51,608 nucleotides of DNA, taken from a virus. The DNA lies in the IMG/VR virus record IMGVR_UViG_3300045973_000968, positions 1 to 51,608 of that record, one strand, 5' to 3'. Position numbers and translations under genes: made by a program. Below the pieces are notes generated by a model. The model was not told where the DNA came from. It was given only the letters and a program-made list of their open reading frames with translations, and searched no databases. Positions 13,645 to 22,672 of this stretch are shown here, one piece after another; within the stretch, counting starts at the first letter, position 1, and every line of letters begins with the position of its first letter.

Positions 13645-15195
13645 ATGAACATAGAAAATTTATTAAAATTGAATGATAAATCAGGTAAAATATTTAAAGA
13701 AAGATATATAAAAAAATATTATATAACTATTTATAATGAAATTATAGATTATTGTATAGATAATAATTTAATAGAATTAAAATTTAAAGAAAAAATATAT
13801 CATTATTATTATAATATCCCATTTATGAAAATATGTACTTGTGGGCAATCATTAACATTTATAAGTTTTACGAATGGTTATAGTGCTCATTGTAGCTCAA
13901 AATGCTCAAAAAATGATGAAAAAGTTATACAAAAAATTAAAAACACATTATTAGAAAAATATGGAGTTGACAATTTACAAAAATCAAAAATCATAAGAGA
14001 AAAAACACACAAAACAAACTTATTAAAATTTGGAGTTGAACATCCTGCACAATCTTTGGATATTCAGAAAAAAATGAAAATGACTAATTTTATAAAATTA
14101 GGTGTTGAATATCCTGCACAAGATGTCTCAGTTCGTGAAAAATTTTACAAATCCGTCATAAATAAAAATTTATCAAAATATAATAATTTGATAAATTTAG
14201 ATTATAATAAAAAAATAATGATTTTTAAATGTGATTTTGGTGAAGATCATAATTTTGAAATTTCAATGGATCTTTTTAAAAACAGAAAAAGAACAAATAT
14301 AAAATTATGTACAATTTGCAACACTAAATATACATCTATGGCAGAAAAGAATTTTTTAGAATTATTCAATAACATAAAATCTGAAAATAATACAAGATCC
14401 ATAATAACTCCATTAGAATTAGATATTTATATTCCTGAATTAAAAATAGCTTTTGAATTTAATGGTTTATATTGGCATAATGAAACAAACAAAGAAAACA
14501 ATTATCATTTAAATAAAACTGAAGAATGTGAAAAACAAGGAATACAATTAATTCATATTTGGGAAGATGATTGGGTATATAAACAGAATATTATTAAATC
14601 TATGATATTGAATAAACTAAATCAAACACCTAATAAAATATTTGCACGTAAAACTATAATTAAAGAAATAACTGATAATAAATTAATTAGAGAATTTTTA
14701 GATAAAAATCATATTCAAGGTTTTGTTGGAAGTAAAATTAAAATAGGATTATTTTATGAAAGCGAATTAGTAAGTTTGATGACTTTTGGTAATCGACGTG
14801 TTGCTATGGGTAAAAAAACAACTAATAAAGATGAATATGAATTACTTAGGTTTTGCAATAAATTAAATACTAATGTTATAGGTGGAGCTAGTAAACTATT
14901 CAAATATTTCATTAATAATTATAAGCCTGAAGAGATAACTACTTATGCTGACAGATCAATAAGCAAAGGTAAATTATATGAAACGTTAGGATTTAAATTT
15001 GTTAGTAAGACAGAGCCAAATTATTATTATATTATAAATAATATAAGGCATCATAGATTTAATTTTAGAAAAGATAAATTAATTAAAGAAGGTTTTGATT
15101 CAAATAAAACAGAACATCAAATTATGATAGATCGTAAAATTTTTAGAATTTATGATTCTGGAAATCTAAAATATATTTATAAAATAGAAATTTAA
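13645..15195 (+). CDS. Vsr-like homing endonuclease
   Basis: A 516-residue protein. N-terminal Cys pairs (CTCGQS, CSSKC) suggest a zinc site. Three tandem repeats follow (KYGVDNLQKS, KFGVEHPAQS, KLGVEYPAQD), a DNA-binding repeat common in phage homing endonucleases. The nuclease core around 254-315 has LELDIYIPELKIAFEFNGLY and HIWEDDW, the Vsr/PD-(D/E)XK pattern. The C-terminal third has an acetyltransferase-like look. It is free-standing, on the opposite strand to its neighbours, and inserted between tail genes, as expected of a mobile gene. The end overlaps the peptidase gene by 4 nt. Confidence 0.82.
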   Translation: MNIENLLKLNDKSGKIFKERYIKKYYITIYNEIIDYCIDNNLIELKFKEKIYHYYYNIPFMKICTCGQSLTFISFTNGYSAHCSSKCSKNDEKVIQKIKNTLLEKYGVDNLQKSKIIREKTHKTNLLKFGVEHPAQSLDIQKKMKMTNFIKLGVEYPAQDVSVREKFYKSVINKNLSKYNNLINLDYNKKIMIFKCDFGEDHNFEISMDLFKNRKRTNIKLCTICNTKYTSMAEKNFLELFNNIKSENNTRSIITPLELDIYIPELKIAFEFNGLYWHNETNKENNYHLNKTEECEKQGIQLIHIWEDDWVYKQNIIKSMILNKLNQTPNKIFARKTIIKEITDNKLIREFLDKNHIQGFVGSKIKIGLFYESELVSLMTFGNRRVAMGKKTTNKDEYELLRFCNKLNTNVIGGASKLFKYFINNYKPEEITTYADRSISKGKLYETLGFKFVSKTEPNYYYIINNIRHHRFNFRKDKLIKEGFDSNKTEHQIMIDRKIFRIYDSGNLKYIYKIEI

Positions 15196-15929
15196 ACTTT
15201 TTTATATTTATTTTTCACGTCACTTTTTTTACCTAAAACACAATTTAAATAATTAATAAATATCTGTTCATTTTTTATTAAGTCATTTTTTCGTTCACCA
15301 ACATATGCAGTTTCATAATCTTTCATAATCAATCTAATTATATTTTCTGGAGTATTAGATTTTAATAAATATTTGATTTGATTTGTAAATGGAATATATT
15401 CAAGCCATACATTTGGATATTCATCACCATTAAAACAATCCTTTGGATTAAAAACATTTGAATTCGCATCAAAATTAGAACCAGTAATAAATTCATTTTT
15501 AATTTTAGGTGAATCTTTATAATCTCTCCAAGAAATAACGTGTCCAACTTCATGTATTATCCAACCTTCAACATCATTTTGCCATTGTGATTTTTCAAAT
15601 ACAATCATATTAGTTTTTCTCATAGACACACTTTGCCCAGTTTTACCAATCTTTTTTAATGTGCCATCTGGTATTATACCAACTATAATATTTTCTGGTT
15701 CGTAAAAATTTAACTCTATATCTTGTTCTTTCACTCCATAATTCAATGAAATAATATAATTTTTACATTTTAAAACTATTGCGGAATCATCTAATATTTT
15801 TTTACCTAATGTTTTACAATCAAAAAATAATTGTTTATCTTCTTTTTGATTATCAACAAATATTTCTGCTTGATTTTTGAAAAAATCACCAATTGTTGCT
15901 TCATTTATAAACTGATAGTAAGTTTTCAT
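15192..15929 (-). CDS. Zinc metallopeptidase with T4 IPIII-like packaging leader
   Basis: A 245-residue protein beginning MKTYYQFINEATIG. T4 internal protein IPIII begins MKTYQEFIAEA, so 8 of the first 11 positions match and Ile-Asn-Glu would be the cleavage site, leaving ATIGDFFKNQ. The HExxH motif (WIIHEVGHVISW, near residue 130) marks a zincin-type peptidase; a downstream acidic or His residue would be the third ligand. The target is unknown. A head-packaged, injected peptidase acting on host proteins is the natural inference. Confidence 0.82.
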   Translation of the reverse strand: MKTYYQFINEATIGDFFKNQAEIFVDNQKEDKQLFFDCKTLGKKILDDSAIVLKCKNYIISLNYGVKEQDIELNFYEPENIIVGIIPDGTLKKIGKTGQSVSMRKTNMIVFEKSQWQNDVEGWIIHEVGHVISWRDYKDSPKIKNEFITGSNFDANSNVFNPKDCFNGDEYPNVWLEYIPFTNQIKYLLKSNTPENIIRLIMKDYETAYVGERKNDLIKNEQIFINYLNCVLGKKSDVKNKYKKV

Positions 15930-16013
15930 ATATAATATTTATTTTAAACTTGTCTCATAATTTATTATATATAAAAATAAAAATACTAAACATAGTAAGT
16001 TTTCATATATAAT
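15915..16013. repeat. 22-bp direct repeat at the peptidase start
   Basis: ATAGTAAGTTTTCATATATAAT (22 bp) occurs at 15915-15936 and again at 15992-16013. On the minus strand both copies hold ATG AAA ACT TAC TAT, the first five codons of the peptidase gene. The outer copy stops after Met-Lys-Thr-Tyr-Tyr-Val. It looks like the remnant of a duplicated or recombined leader. Confidence 0.85.
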
Positions 16014-16071
16014 AGCATTGGTTTTTATTCTGAAAAAGCATACTACATACTAAAAATAATTAAATAAAAAT

Positions 16072-16401
16072 ATGAAAACTATAAAAATTACACAAGCCAA
16101 TAACGAAAATGCATTTAATTATTTAACAACAGAATTAAATATGATTATCGATGAAAATAAAAATGCAATAAACAACATAACAACAAATGCTAATGTATGT
16201 TACACTTTATTGCAAGGTCCTAACACAAAAAGTTATACTCTAAATAATAATCAAAAAATATATCCTTTTGGTAATTATGAAGGTTATGATTTAAATTTTG
16301 ATGCATATCAAAAATGGGATGATAATAAAATTTATCTTAAAAAAGACGAAGAAATTATAGCAACATTAGAATTTGAAGATGAAAATATGGTTTTAATTTA
16401 A
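16072..16401 (+). CDS. Hypothetical protein, 109 aa
   Basis: Not recognised. An Asn-rich helical first half (ELNMIIDENKNAINNITTNA) is followed by strands with several Tyr/Asn residues (YPFGNYEGYDLNFDAYQKWD) and an acidic end, LEFEDENMVLI. The start is ATG after an A-rich leader without a Shine-Dalgarno sequence. It ends directly against the convergent deoxynucleoside kinase gene. Confidence 0.65.
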   Translation: MKTIKITQANNENAFNYLTTELNMIIDENKNAINNITTNANVCYTLLQGPNTKSYTLNNNQKIYPFGNYEGYDLNFDAYQKWDDNKIYLKKDEEIIATLEFEDENMVLI

Positions 16402-17010
16402 TTAAAATTTCTTCAATTTATCAACAATAACATTTAGAAATTCTTCTCTTTGTTTCTCATCAAAAATATTAAAATTATCAACATTCAAGCATATTTTTTC
16501 TGATAGATTATAATTGTTATACCAAGAATCGTATTTTTCGTTTAATCTAAGCCAGTAATTTATAGGTACTTCAGTTTCTATTCCTCTATTTCTTTTAGCT
16601 ATTCTTTGAATTGCAGTATCTGTTGAGCATTCTAAATAAATCAATAATTGTGGTGGCGTTATATGTTCTAACATATTAGTTAGCAATGATTTATAAGTAT
16701 TATATTCTTCTTTCGACATTTTACCATCTTCGTGTAGTAGTTCAGCAAAAATGCTATCGCCATAAATGCTTCTATCGAGTATTCCACTTTCTAATTTATT
16801 TATTTCTTTGATCATTTTAAATCTATCGTTTAGAAAATGTATTTGCAAGGCAAATGACCATCTTTTTTGTTTAGCATAAAATTTATCCAATAAAACATTG
16901 GTGTCGTTATTCACTAATTCTTCGTATAATTTTATGCCTGTTTTTTCTGATAAAAATTGTCCAAACGTTGTTTTTCCAGCTCCCACTGTTGATTCTATAG
17001 CTAACATCAT
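16402..17010 (-). CDS. Deoxynucleoside kinase
   Basis: A 202-residue enzyme of the dNK/dGK family that phosphorylates deoxynucleosides using ATP. The P-loop is ESTVGAGKTT (residues 6-15), the DRS motif LDRSIYGDS (78-86) and the LID region RIAKRNRGIE (136-145). Substrate range (dA/dG versus dC/dT) cannot be set from sequence alone. It supports dNTP supply with the RNR encoded at 42-45 kb. It is 1 nt from the GIY-YIG gene, which is probably an intruder in the unit. Confidence 0.9.
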   Translation of the reverse strand: MMLAIESTVGAGKTTFGQFLSEKTGIKLYEELVNNDTNVLLDKFYAKQKRWSFALQIHFLNDRFKMIKEINKLESGILDRSIYGDSIFAELLHEDGKMSKEEYNTYKSLLTNMLEHITPPQLLIYLECSTDTAIQRIAKRNRGIETEVPINYWLRLNEKYDSWYNNYNLSEKICLNVDNFNIFDEKQREEFLNVIVDKLKKF

Positions 17011-17011
17011 A

Positions 17012-17827
17012 TTAAATTATTTTATTTTTGTATTTCCATTTAAATCCACCAGCAGTTTCTACCTTATTATTTGCACAATTATTTATATTTCCACGCTGAA
17101 TACATAATTCTCTACCAGCAACTGCCGCATTTTTCCAAATTTTAATTAATTCATTATTTAATGAATATTGTTCAATTTCTTTACCTTCACTTGGTCTAAG
17201 ATTTAATATAGCGCCACTCCAAGTCTTACTACCTTTCTTAAATCCTGTCAGTATACCAATTTCTCTCTTATCAGCGTAATTATTTAGCCAATCAAGATGT
17301 TTTTTCATATCTTCTTCACTCATATTTATATATTCATCATAATACAAATAATTATAACCAACGAAAAATCTTCTATTCTTTTTTAAAACTTGATAAAATC
17401 CACCATTACCAACTTTATCAAAATATTCTGACAACATTTTTCCACTATCAAATTCTTTGAATAATTCACCATCTTTTGTTATTACAACAATTTTTCTACC
17501 ACTATGTCCTTTTTTAAAGGATGTTTGATTGCCATATGTCAAACCTTCACCACCATCTCCCCAGTTTACTAATTTACAACCAATTGATAAATAATATTCT
17601 ATATAGAATTTTTCATATTTTTGCCATTCATCTATTGACACTTCTTTAATGATCTCTAATATAGGCTTAGAACTAAGTGAATTTAGCCAATTTCTTTTAT
17701 GAGTGCCTAAACCTCTTTTTTTATCCAAATGATATGTCAATCTTCTCTTTGGATTATTAGATTTACCAACATAACGAACTTCATTCGTTATCGGGTCTTT
17801 TAAAATATAAATATAAGTTGTTTCCAT
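17012..17827 (-). CDS. GIY-YIG homing endonuclease
   Basis: A 271-residue protein. The GIY-YIG core is TYIYILKDPITNEVRYVGKS followed by NNPKRRLTYH and later EKFYIEYY (catalytic Glu region). Next comes a NUMOD3-like GNQTSFKKGHSGRK, and the C terminus is a NUMOD1/IENR1-like DNA-binding repeat (QYSLNNELIKIWKNAAVAGR ... GGFKWKYK). It probably cleaves a nearby allele of a gene lacking it. It sits directly against the deoxynucleoside kinase gene. Confidence 0.92.
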   Translation of the reverse strand: METTYIYILKDPITNEVRYVGKSNNPKRRLTYHLDKKRGLGTHKRNWLNSLSSKPILEIIKEVSIDEWQKYEKFYIEYYLSIGCKLVNWGDGGEGLTYGNQTSFKKGHSGRKIVVITKDGELFKEFDSGKMLSEYFDKVGNGGFYQVLKKNRRFFVGYNYLYYDEYINMSEEDMKKHLDWLNNYADKREIGILTGFKKGSKTWSGAILNLRPSEGKEIEQYSLNNELIKIWKNAAVAGRELCIQRGNINNCANNKVETAGGFKWKYKNKII

Positions 17828-17916
17828 ATTCTATATATAAATTCCAACGAGTCCATCGAAGATAATTATTATATTAAATATAAAAATTTAGTTTAATTAT
17901 TTTAATATATATCTGT

Positions 17917-18435
17917 ATGAAAATACTTAAAATTTATGAAAATTCGCACGAAGATTTAGTTGAAGTTCTAGAAAATATTATTATAAAAGACAATAAAACA
18001 ATCAATGGATTTGAATTTTATCAAGATAATATGACTGGTGCTTTTGAATGGAGTAAAGATCCATATTATATGTTCTATGCAACACCATATTGGGAGCATG
18101 AAAATATTATACCTTTTGATGTATCAAATTTTGATGGTGATAATCTTGAAAGTTTATTTGAAAATGATATTAAATTACCTATTTTAAAAAATATGAATGA
18201 TGTTAATAAAGTTATTAAAATTTATTATTCGTTTATAAATAAAAAAACAAAATTATTAAATAAAAGGATTGAATTAAAACAGATTATAAAATTAACTGAA
18301 GATTTCACAACAAAGAACTATAATGTCGATCTTGATAATATTGATACAATTTCTGATCTATCAGTAAATAGAATATTAAAAGAAATAAACCTTAAATATT
18401 CGCAGATTTTACAAGCTCACAAATATAATTTTTAA
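17917..18435 (+). CDS. Leader-like hypothetical protein, 172 aa
   Basis: It begins MKILKIYENSHEDLVEVLEN; Ile-Tyr-Glu at residues 6-8 fits the leader pattern, making this one of the plus-strand candidates. The body has an aromatic region (YYMFYATPYWEHENIIPFDV) and Lys/Leu-rich helices. No family is recognised. An AT box TTTTAATATATATC stands just before the start. It ends at a hairpin shared with the sheath gene. Confidence 0.65.
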   Translation: MKILKIYENSHEDLVEVLENIIIKDNKTINGFEFYQDNMTGAFEWSKDPYYMFYATPYWEHENIIPFDVSNFDGDNLESLFENDIKLPILKNMNDVNKVIKIYYSFINKKTKLLNKRIELKQIIKLTEDFTTKNYNVDLDNIDTISDLSVNRILKEINLKYSQILQAHKYNF

Positions 18436-18439
18436 CATA

Positions 18440-18469
18440 AAAAAAGGGAGAATAAATTCTCCCTTTTTT
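18440..18469. terminator. Bidirectional terminator hairpin
   Basis: A stem AAAAAAGGGAGAA/TTCTCCCTTTTTT with a 4-nt loop lies between the convergent 172-residue protein and sheath genes. Confidence 0.9.
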
Positions 18470-18488
18470 ATTTATCTAAGTCAATCTA

Positions 18489-21400
18489 TTATTTGAATCC
18501 CATAGATTGAATATCGCCTTTCTTCATAATTGTAATGTTATTTACAATAATACCCATACCTTTGATGATTTCAACATAAGTATCAAGAACACCCATTTGA
18601 AGGTCAATAACGTAATCTGTGTTATTAGTTGCGTCACAAACATTCCAGAAATCGTAGAAAGCGTTGTTATCTAACATATCTTTACAGATTTTGTCAGCAC
18701 GATATTTGATTTCTGCTCTGATTTCAGGTGTATTGAAACTCCATTGGTATTTAAGAAGCATATCGTATAGTCTATTTTCAAGTTCAATAAGTACTTCTCT
18801 TGAATGTAATAAACTAAGTGAACTATATGGATAAACTTGTGCAGATGCATCATCGTTGATACAATATCCATTGTTTATTTTGTAAACAATTGGGTTTGCG
18901 TTCATACTATGTAAGTATTCAAGATCGGTATTAGTGAAGTCCATTTCAGTTTTAGTGATATTTTGAACTCTACCATTAGTAATACCTGCGCAAATTGTCC
19001 AAGGCAACATACCAGCAACATTAGATGTAAATTTTTGCATATAAGTTGTTGCAGCATAAGATGAAGGTGGAACCCATTTAGGAATACCGTTATCGTATAT
19101 TCTAATATATGGGAAGAAATAACCTACACAACTTCTACCATCAATGTCACCATGTTGTTGAGCAAATTGGTAATAAAAATCTGGGTTTTTAGAATCATCA
19201 GCACCGGCAGCAACATATTGAATATCAAGAACACCGTTAGCATCAACGAATGATGGGTTGGTTGATTCTCTGAAAATTTTAGCAGATGGCATATTAATAA
19301 ATCCAAGTGCATTAAGTTTCATACCGCAAAGGTCCGCAAGTTGTTGTTTTGAACCAAATCCATCAACTGGTGTAAGTCCAAGTCCGAATGAATCAACAAG
19401 GTATCTCCAAGATATTTTATTTTTATCTGCTAATGCTTTTGCAAGATTAGTATCTTTATTAATAATATCAAGTATTGCATTTTGTCTTGTATCTGTGCCA
19501 TCAGGTATAGAATCGTTATGTACAACAAATGGAGATATTTTCAAAGCTTTATATTCGTCTACATATACTTCAATTGAAGGATAAGTAAATGTTTGATAAT
19601 CGGTTGAACCTGTTGAATCAAAATTAGCTATGCTAATAGGAGCGTCAGTATAAAGAAGTTTAGCATTAACGTCTGTTGGGTCGTTTTTAACATTAATAAT
19701 TCTAGTTAATTTTCTAGGAACAGAACCTTCTAAATATCCAGGCCCACTAGGTGCTTCGTAATAAGCTGCATCGTAATAAGCTGCTAAGAAACTACCTTTA
19801 GTTATTTCTGAATATCTATTTTTATCAACTTTAATTTGTTGGCAAGTAGTAAGGTCGGCACCAATCCAATCTAACATTTCAACAGATTGTTCCCAATTTG
19901 ATCTATTTGAATGAACGATTAATTCTTGATTATATAATGTTTGGTCAGTCCAATCACCAAATGGTACTGAATATAATACATCAGGATTTAAAGATTGTAA
20001 GAATCTAACATTAATTAAATTATTAGAATCTAAGAACATTTTCAAATAAATTTTATTAGAAGTTCCACTAACATTGTTAACATAGAAATAGTCATAATTA
20101 TTTATAACACCATTATAATAATCTTGGTATAATTGTGAATATGTTGCAGCGATACCAACTGAAGGTGTATCAAGTAAATAATTATATCTAGTTTTAAGTG
20201 CGTTAGTGTCGCCACCAGAAACATGAAGTAAAAATTCATTATCTACAAAATACATTACAAATTTATCATAAGTTGCGCCAGTTAAATAGCATTTTTTTGG
20301 ATCAGGTACATAAAGTTTAATACTTGCGTTAGCTGTAGTTGTAGCATCAATTAAAAGTACTGATAAAACAGGTACTTTATCACCTTGAGTAAAATCACCA
20401 GTTGAACCAGATTGAACTAATAAACTAGCACTTGAAAGACCATCAAACATATCATTAAATACTTGTTGAATTCTAAGATATTCGTAATCATTAAATTTAT
20501 TAGTTGTACTACCTGATGTTCCTTGGAATTCAATTTTCATAAATGTTCCCAAAGTATCAATATCATCAGTTATTTTAGTTCCATAGCCTAATTTTGAACC
20601 AATAGGAAGATAATCTACGTCATCAACTGTAACAGAGGTATAAACTAATGAATAAGTTGCACCAGTTTTTTGATGATAAACATAACCTAATATAATTGTA
20701 CTAGCTAAACTAAAATCATAAATTGGTTTTTCAGCGCCTGTAAATGTAGTTGATGTTGTACCATATAAAACATTAACAGTATTATCATTTGTAAGATATA
20801 ATACATCATATCTTGATCCTACTGCATATGTAATACTACTTAATGACACGGTTGTATTTGTAAATCCAGTTACGAGTGTGCCACCTATAACATAATAAGG
20901 ATTTGCTCCGGTTACAAAATTCACAAAAGTATTTCCAGTTGTATCATAAGTTATTCCACGAACATGACCATTTGTATATACACCAGTTCTATCTTCTACA
21001 CTGAAAAAATCTGTATCGTAGCTATCTAAATTATTAGTGATAACATTATTGCTTGAGTCAAGATATTTTTGTGAATATACAAGTTCTTCTTTAAGAGTAA
21101 CATCGTATGACATAAATTTTATGTTAGAAATATCTTGTCCAACTATAACATCACCAATAATATCAAGGTTACCAAGTTTGAAATCTGCTTCTAACAATTG
21201 ATTTTCGTCATAAGTACAGAATAAACCAGTTTTATCAGTATTATTATTGATAACATTTTTAATATACATATCTCTGTTATTTAAGTCTTTGAAATATGGT
21301 ATTAAAGAACAATCATATTTACCAAGAATGGTAACAGTTCTTTCATTAAGGAAGTTATTAACTTGACCTTTCATTAAACCACTCTTATTGAAGTATTTAG

Positions 21401-22100
21401 AGAATGTAGTATCATTACTTAATGTTTTGTAATCTGACCAATTACCAGCAACAACTATTACAGAAACTAGATAATCTGACATCCATTCTCTATAATCAAT
21501 ATATGCAGGAACTTTGGTTCTATCACCATACCATTCTTCTGCGGTTACGTCAAATCCTGTAATACTTGATTTAAACATAAATACAGAGATATCTTTATCT
21601 GACATATTTGTAATATGAAATAATCTTTTGGTATCTTGCACACCAAAGTTATTTGATTTAACGACATTCAAAAATGCGTCAGAATCTCTTTCCCAGAATG
21701 CTTGACGATTGTAAAATGATTCATATGCGGATCTCTTAACATCAGCATTTAAGTATTGTGATGATACAGAGATTGATTGCCAGTCTACCTTGTCTCTGTT
21801 TGGATTTGTTGCTAAAAGATTCAATGCCCAAACTGGTCCACTTTTCAACATTTGTTTAACTGTTTTGTGGAAGAATGAACCTTTATTTTCTAATCTTCTA
21901 TCATCATCACCAAAAATTGAAGTAAAGTCATTAGGATTTGTAACATAAATTGGAGCATTAAATGGTCCTTTTTTAGAGAAACCTGGAACCAAATTTATAA
22001 GAACTTCTTGAATTGGAAGTGTAATGATACTAGAATCAATTTCTTCGATGAAGATACCTGGTCTTTTGTATTTTCCGAAATCTGCGTCTTTGATTGGCAT
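18489..22100 (-). CDS. 18: Tail sheath protein (T4 gp18-like), very large
   Basis: A 1203-residue protein. The N terminus RPGIFIEEIDSS, with LVPGFSKKGPFNAPIYVTNP and FTSIFGD, is the classic contractile-sheath opening. The C terminus carries the conserved sheath core (VAGMLPWTICAGITNGRV; SLSLLHSREVLIELENRLYD; TPEIRAEIKYRADKICKDML). Sheath subunits surround the tube and contract at infection. T4 gp18 is 659 aa, so about 500 extra residues, mostly Ser/Thr/Gly/Asp-rich strands in the middle, form outward insertions. An AT box precedes it. Confidence 0.92.
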   Translation of the reverse strand: MPIKDADFGKYKRPGIFIEEIDSSIITLPIQEVLINLVPGFSKKGPFNAPIYVTNPNDFTSIFGDDDRRLENKGSFFHKTVKQMLKSGPVWALNLLATNPNRDKVDWQSISVSSQYLNADVKRSAYESFYNRQAFWERDSDAFLNVVKSNNFGVQDTKRLFHITNMSDKDISVFMFKSSITGFDVTAEEWYGDRTKVPAYIDYREWMSDYLVSVIVVAGNWSDYKTLSNDTTFSKYFNKSGLMKGQVNNFLNERTVTILGKYDCSLIPYFKDLNNRDMYIKNVINNNTDKTGLFCTYDENQLLEADFKLGNLDIIGDVIVGQDISNIKFMSYDVTLKEELVYSQKYLDSSNNVITNNLDSYDTDFFSVEDRTGVYTNGHVRGITYDTTGNTFVNFVTGANPYYVIGGTLVTGFTNTTVSLSSITYAVGSRYDVLYLTNDNTVNVLYGTTSTTFTGAEKPIYDFSLASTIILGYVYHQKTGATYSLVYTSVTVDDVDYLPIGSKLGYGTKITDDIDTLGTFMKIEFQGTSGSTTNKFNDYEYLRIQQVFNDMFDGLSSASLLVQSGSTGDFTQGDKVPVLSVLLIDATTTANASIKLYVPDPKKCYLTGATYDKFVMYFVDNEFLLHVSGGDTNALKTRYNYLLDTPSVGIAATYSQLYQDYYNGVINNYDYFYVNNVSGTSNKIYLKMFLDSNNLINVRFLQSLNPDVLYSVPFGDWTDQTLYNQELIVHSNRSNWEQSVEMLDWIGADLTTCQQIKVDKNRYSEITKGSFLAAYYDAAYYEAPSGPGYLEGSVPRKLTRIINVKNDPTDVNAKLLYTDAPISIANFDSTGSTDYQTFTYPSIEVYVDEYKALKISPFVVHNDSIPDGTDTRQNAILDIINKDTNLAKALADKNKISWRYLVDSFGLGLTPVDGFGSKQQLADLCGMKLNALGFINMPSAKIFRESTNPSFVDANGVLDIQYVAAGADDSKNPDFYYQFAQQHGDIDGRSCVGYFFPYIRIYDNGIPKWVPPSSYAATTYMQKFTSNVAGMLPWTICAGITNGRVQNITKTEMDFTNTDLEYLHSMNANPIVYKINNGYCINDDASAQVYPYSSLSLLHSREVLIELENRLYDMLLKYQWSFNTPEIRAEIKYRADKICKDMLDNNAFYDFWNVCDATNNTDYVIDLQMGVLDTYVEIIKGMGIIVNNITIMKKGDIQSMGFK

Positions 22101-22120
22101 AATTTAAAATTATTTTTTAA

Positions 22121-22136
22121 GTATATATTAATATAT
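22121..22136 (-). promoter_or_regulatory. Candidate late promoter AT box (sheath)
   Basis: Minus-strand ATATATTAATATATAC then TTAAAAAATAAT, 20-36 nt before the sheath ATG, resembles the box of the gp26-like gene nearly base for base. Confidence 0.58.
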
Positions 22137-22235
22137 TTTTGTAAAATTTTTCACTTTCGTGATTTTTACTTTGATTTATATATTAATATGTTTTTTTAAA
22201 AAAATGCTAAAAATCATGCAAAATAGGAGGTCGTT

Positions 22236-22595
22236 TTAATTTTTAATCCATTTCCCGTTATAATTAAATTGAAATTCTGCAATAAATGTACCTTGAGTGC
22301 CAATTCTGCCATGTCCCCATTCTGATGGTGAAATCATTGATAAACAATATTTTTGATCATTATTATATAAATAATATGTATTTCCAATTACTGGTTTGAA
22401 TTTAATATCAAGATTATAAATAATGTTATTCCAATATATTTCATCAGTAAGTTCTTCATATTTTTTTATAATATCGTTATATCTATCGTTAAATTCGGCA
22501 TTAAAATTTTTAGTGAATATGCTAGCCCAATTCATACTTGGTTTTTCATATCCATTTAATTGTACATCAGATTTCTTTTTTGGTGTTAAGTCCAT
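22236..22595 (-). CDS. DUF2452-like protein, 119 aa
   Basis: The second half has KFKPVIGNTYYLYNNDQKYC, LSMISPSEWG and FIAEFQFNYNGKWI. This is the pattern of DUF2452 proteins, small proteins of unknown function common in Bacteroidota (family name from memory). The first half is a charged linker and helix. It is probably a host-derived gene. It is divergent from the 22673 gene and just upstream of the sheath gene on the same strand. Confidence 0.62.
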   Translation of the reverse strand: MDLTPKKKSDVQLNGYEKPSMNWASIFTKNFNAEFNDRYNDIIKKYEELTDEIYWNNIIYNLDIKFKPVIGNTYYLYNNDQKYCLSMISPSEWGHGRIGTQGTFIAEFQFNYNGKWIKN

Positions 22596-22647
22596 TTTAT
22601 TTTTATTTATAAATGAAAAAAAAGTTTATTTATTAAAAAATAATTTG

Positions 22648-22655
22648 TATCTTTG
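22648..22655 (+). promoter_or_regulatory. Bacteroidota-type -7 box TATCTTTG
   Basis: TATCTTTG stands 17 nt before the ATG at 22673, with a weak TTTA about 19 nt further upstream. It heads the plus-strand run 22673-23709. Confidence 0.65.
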
Positions 22656-22672
22656 TACAAAATAAAATTCAT

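Noticed and set aside
18671-19584. Several short ORFs within the sheath gene
   Set aside because: They overlap conserved sheath C-terminal sequence in other frames.
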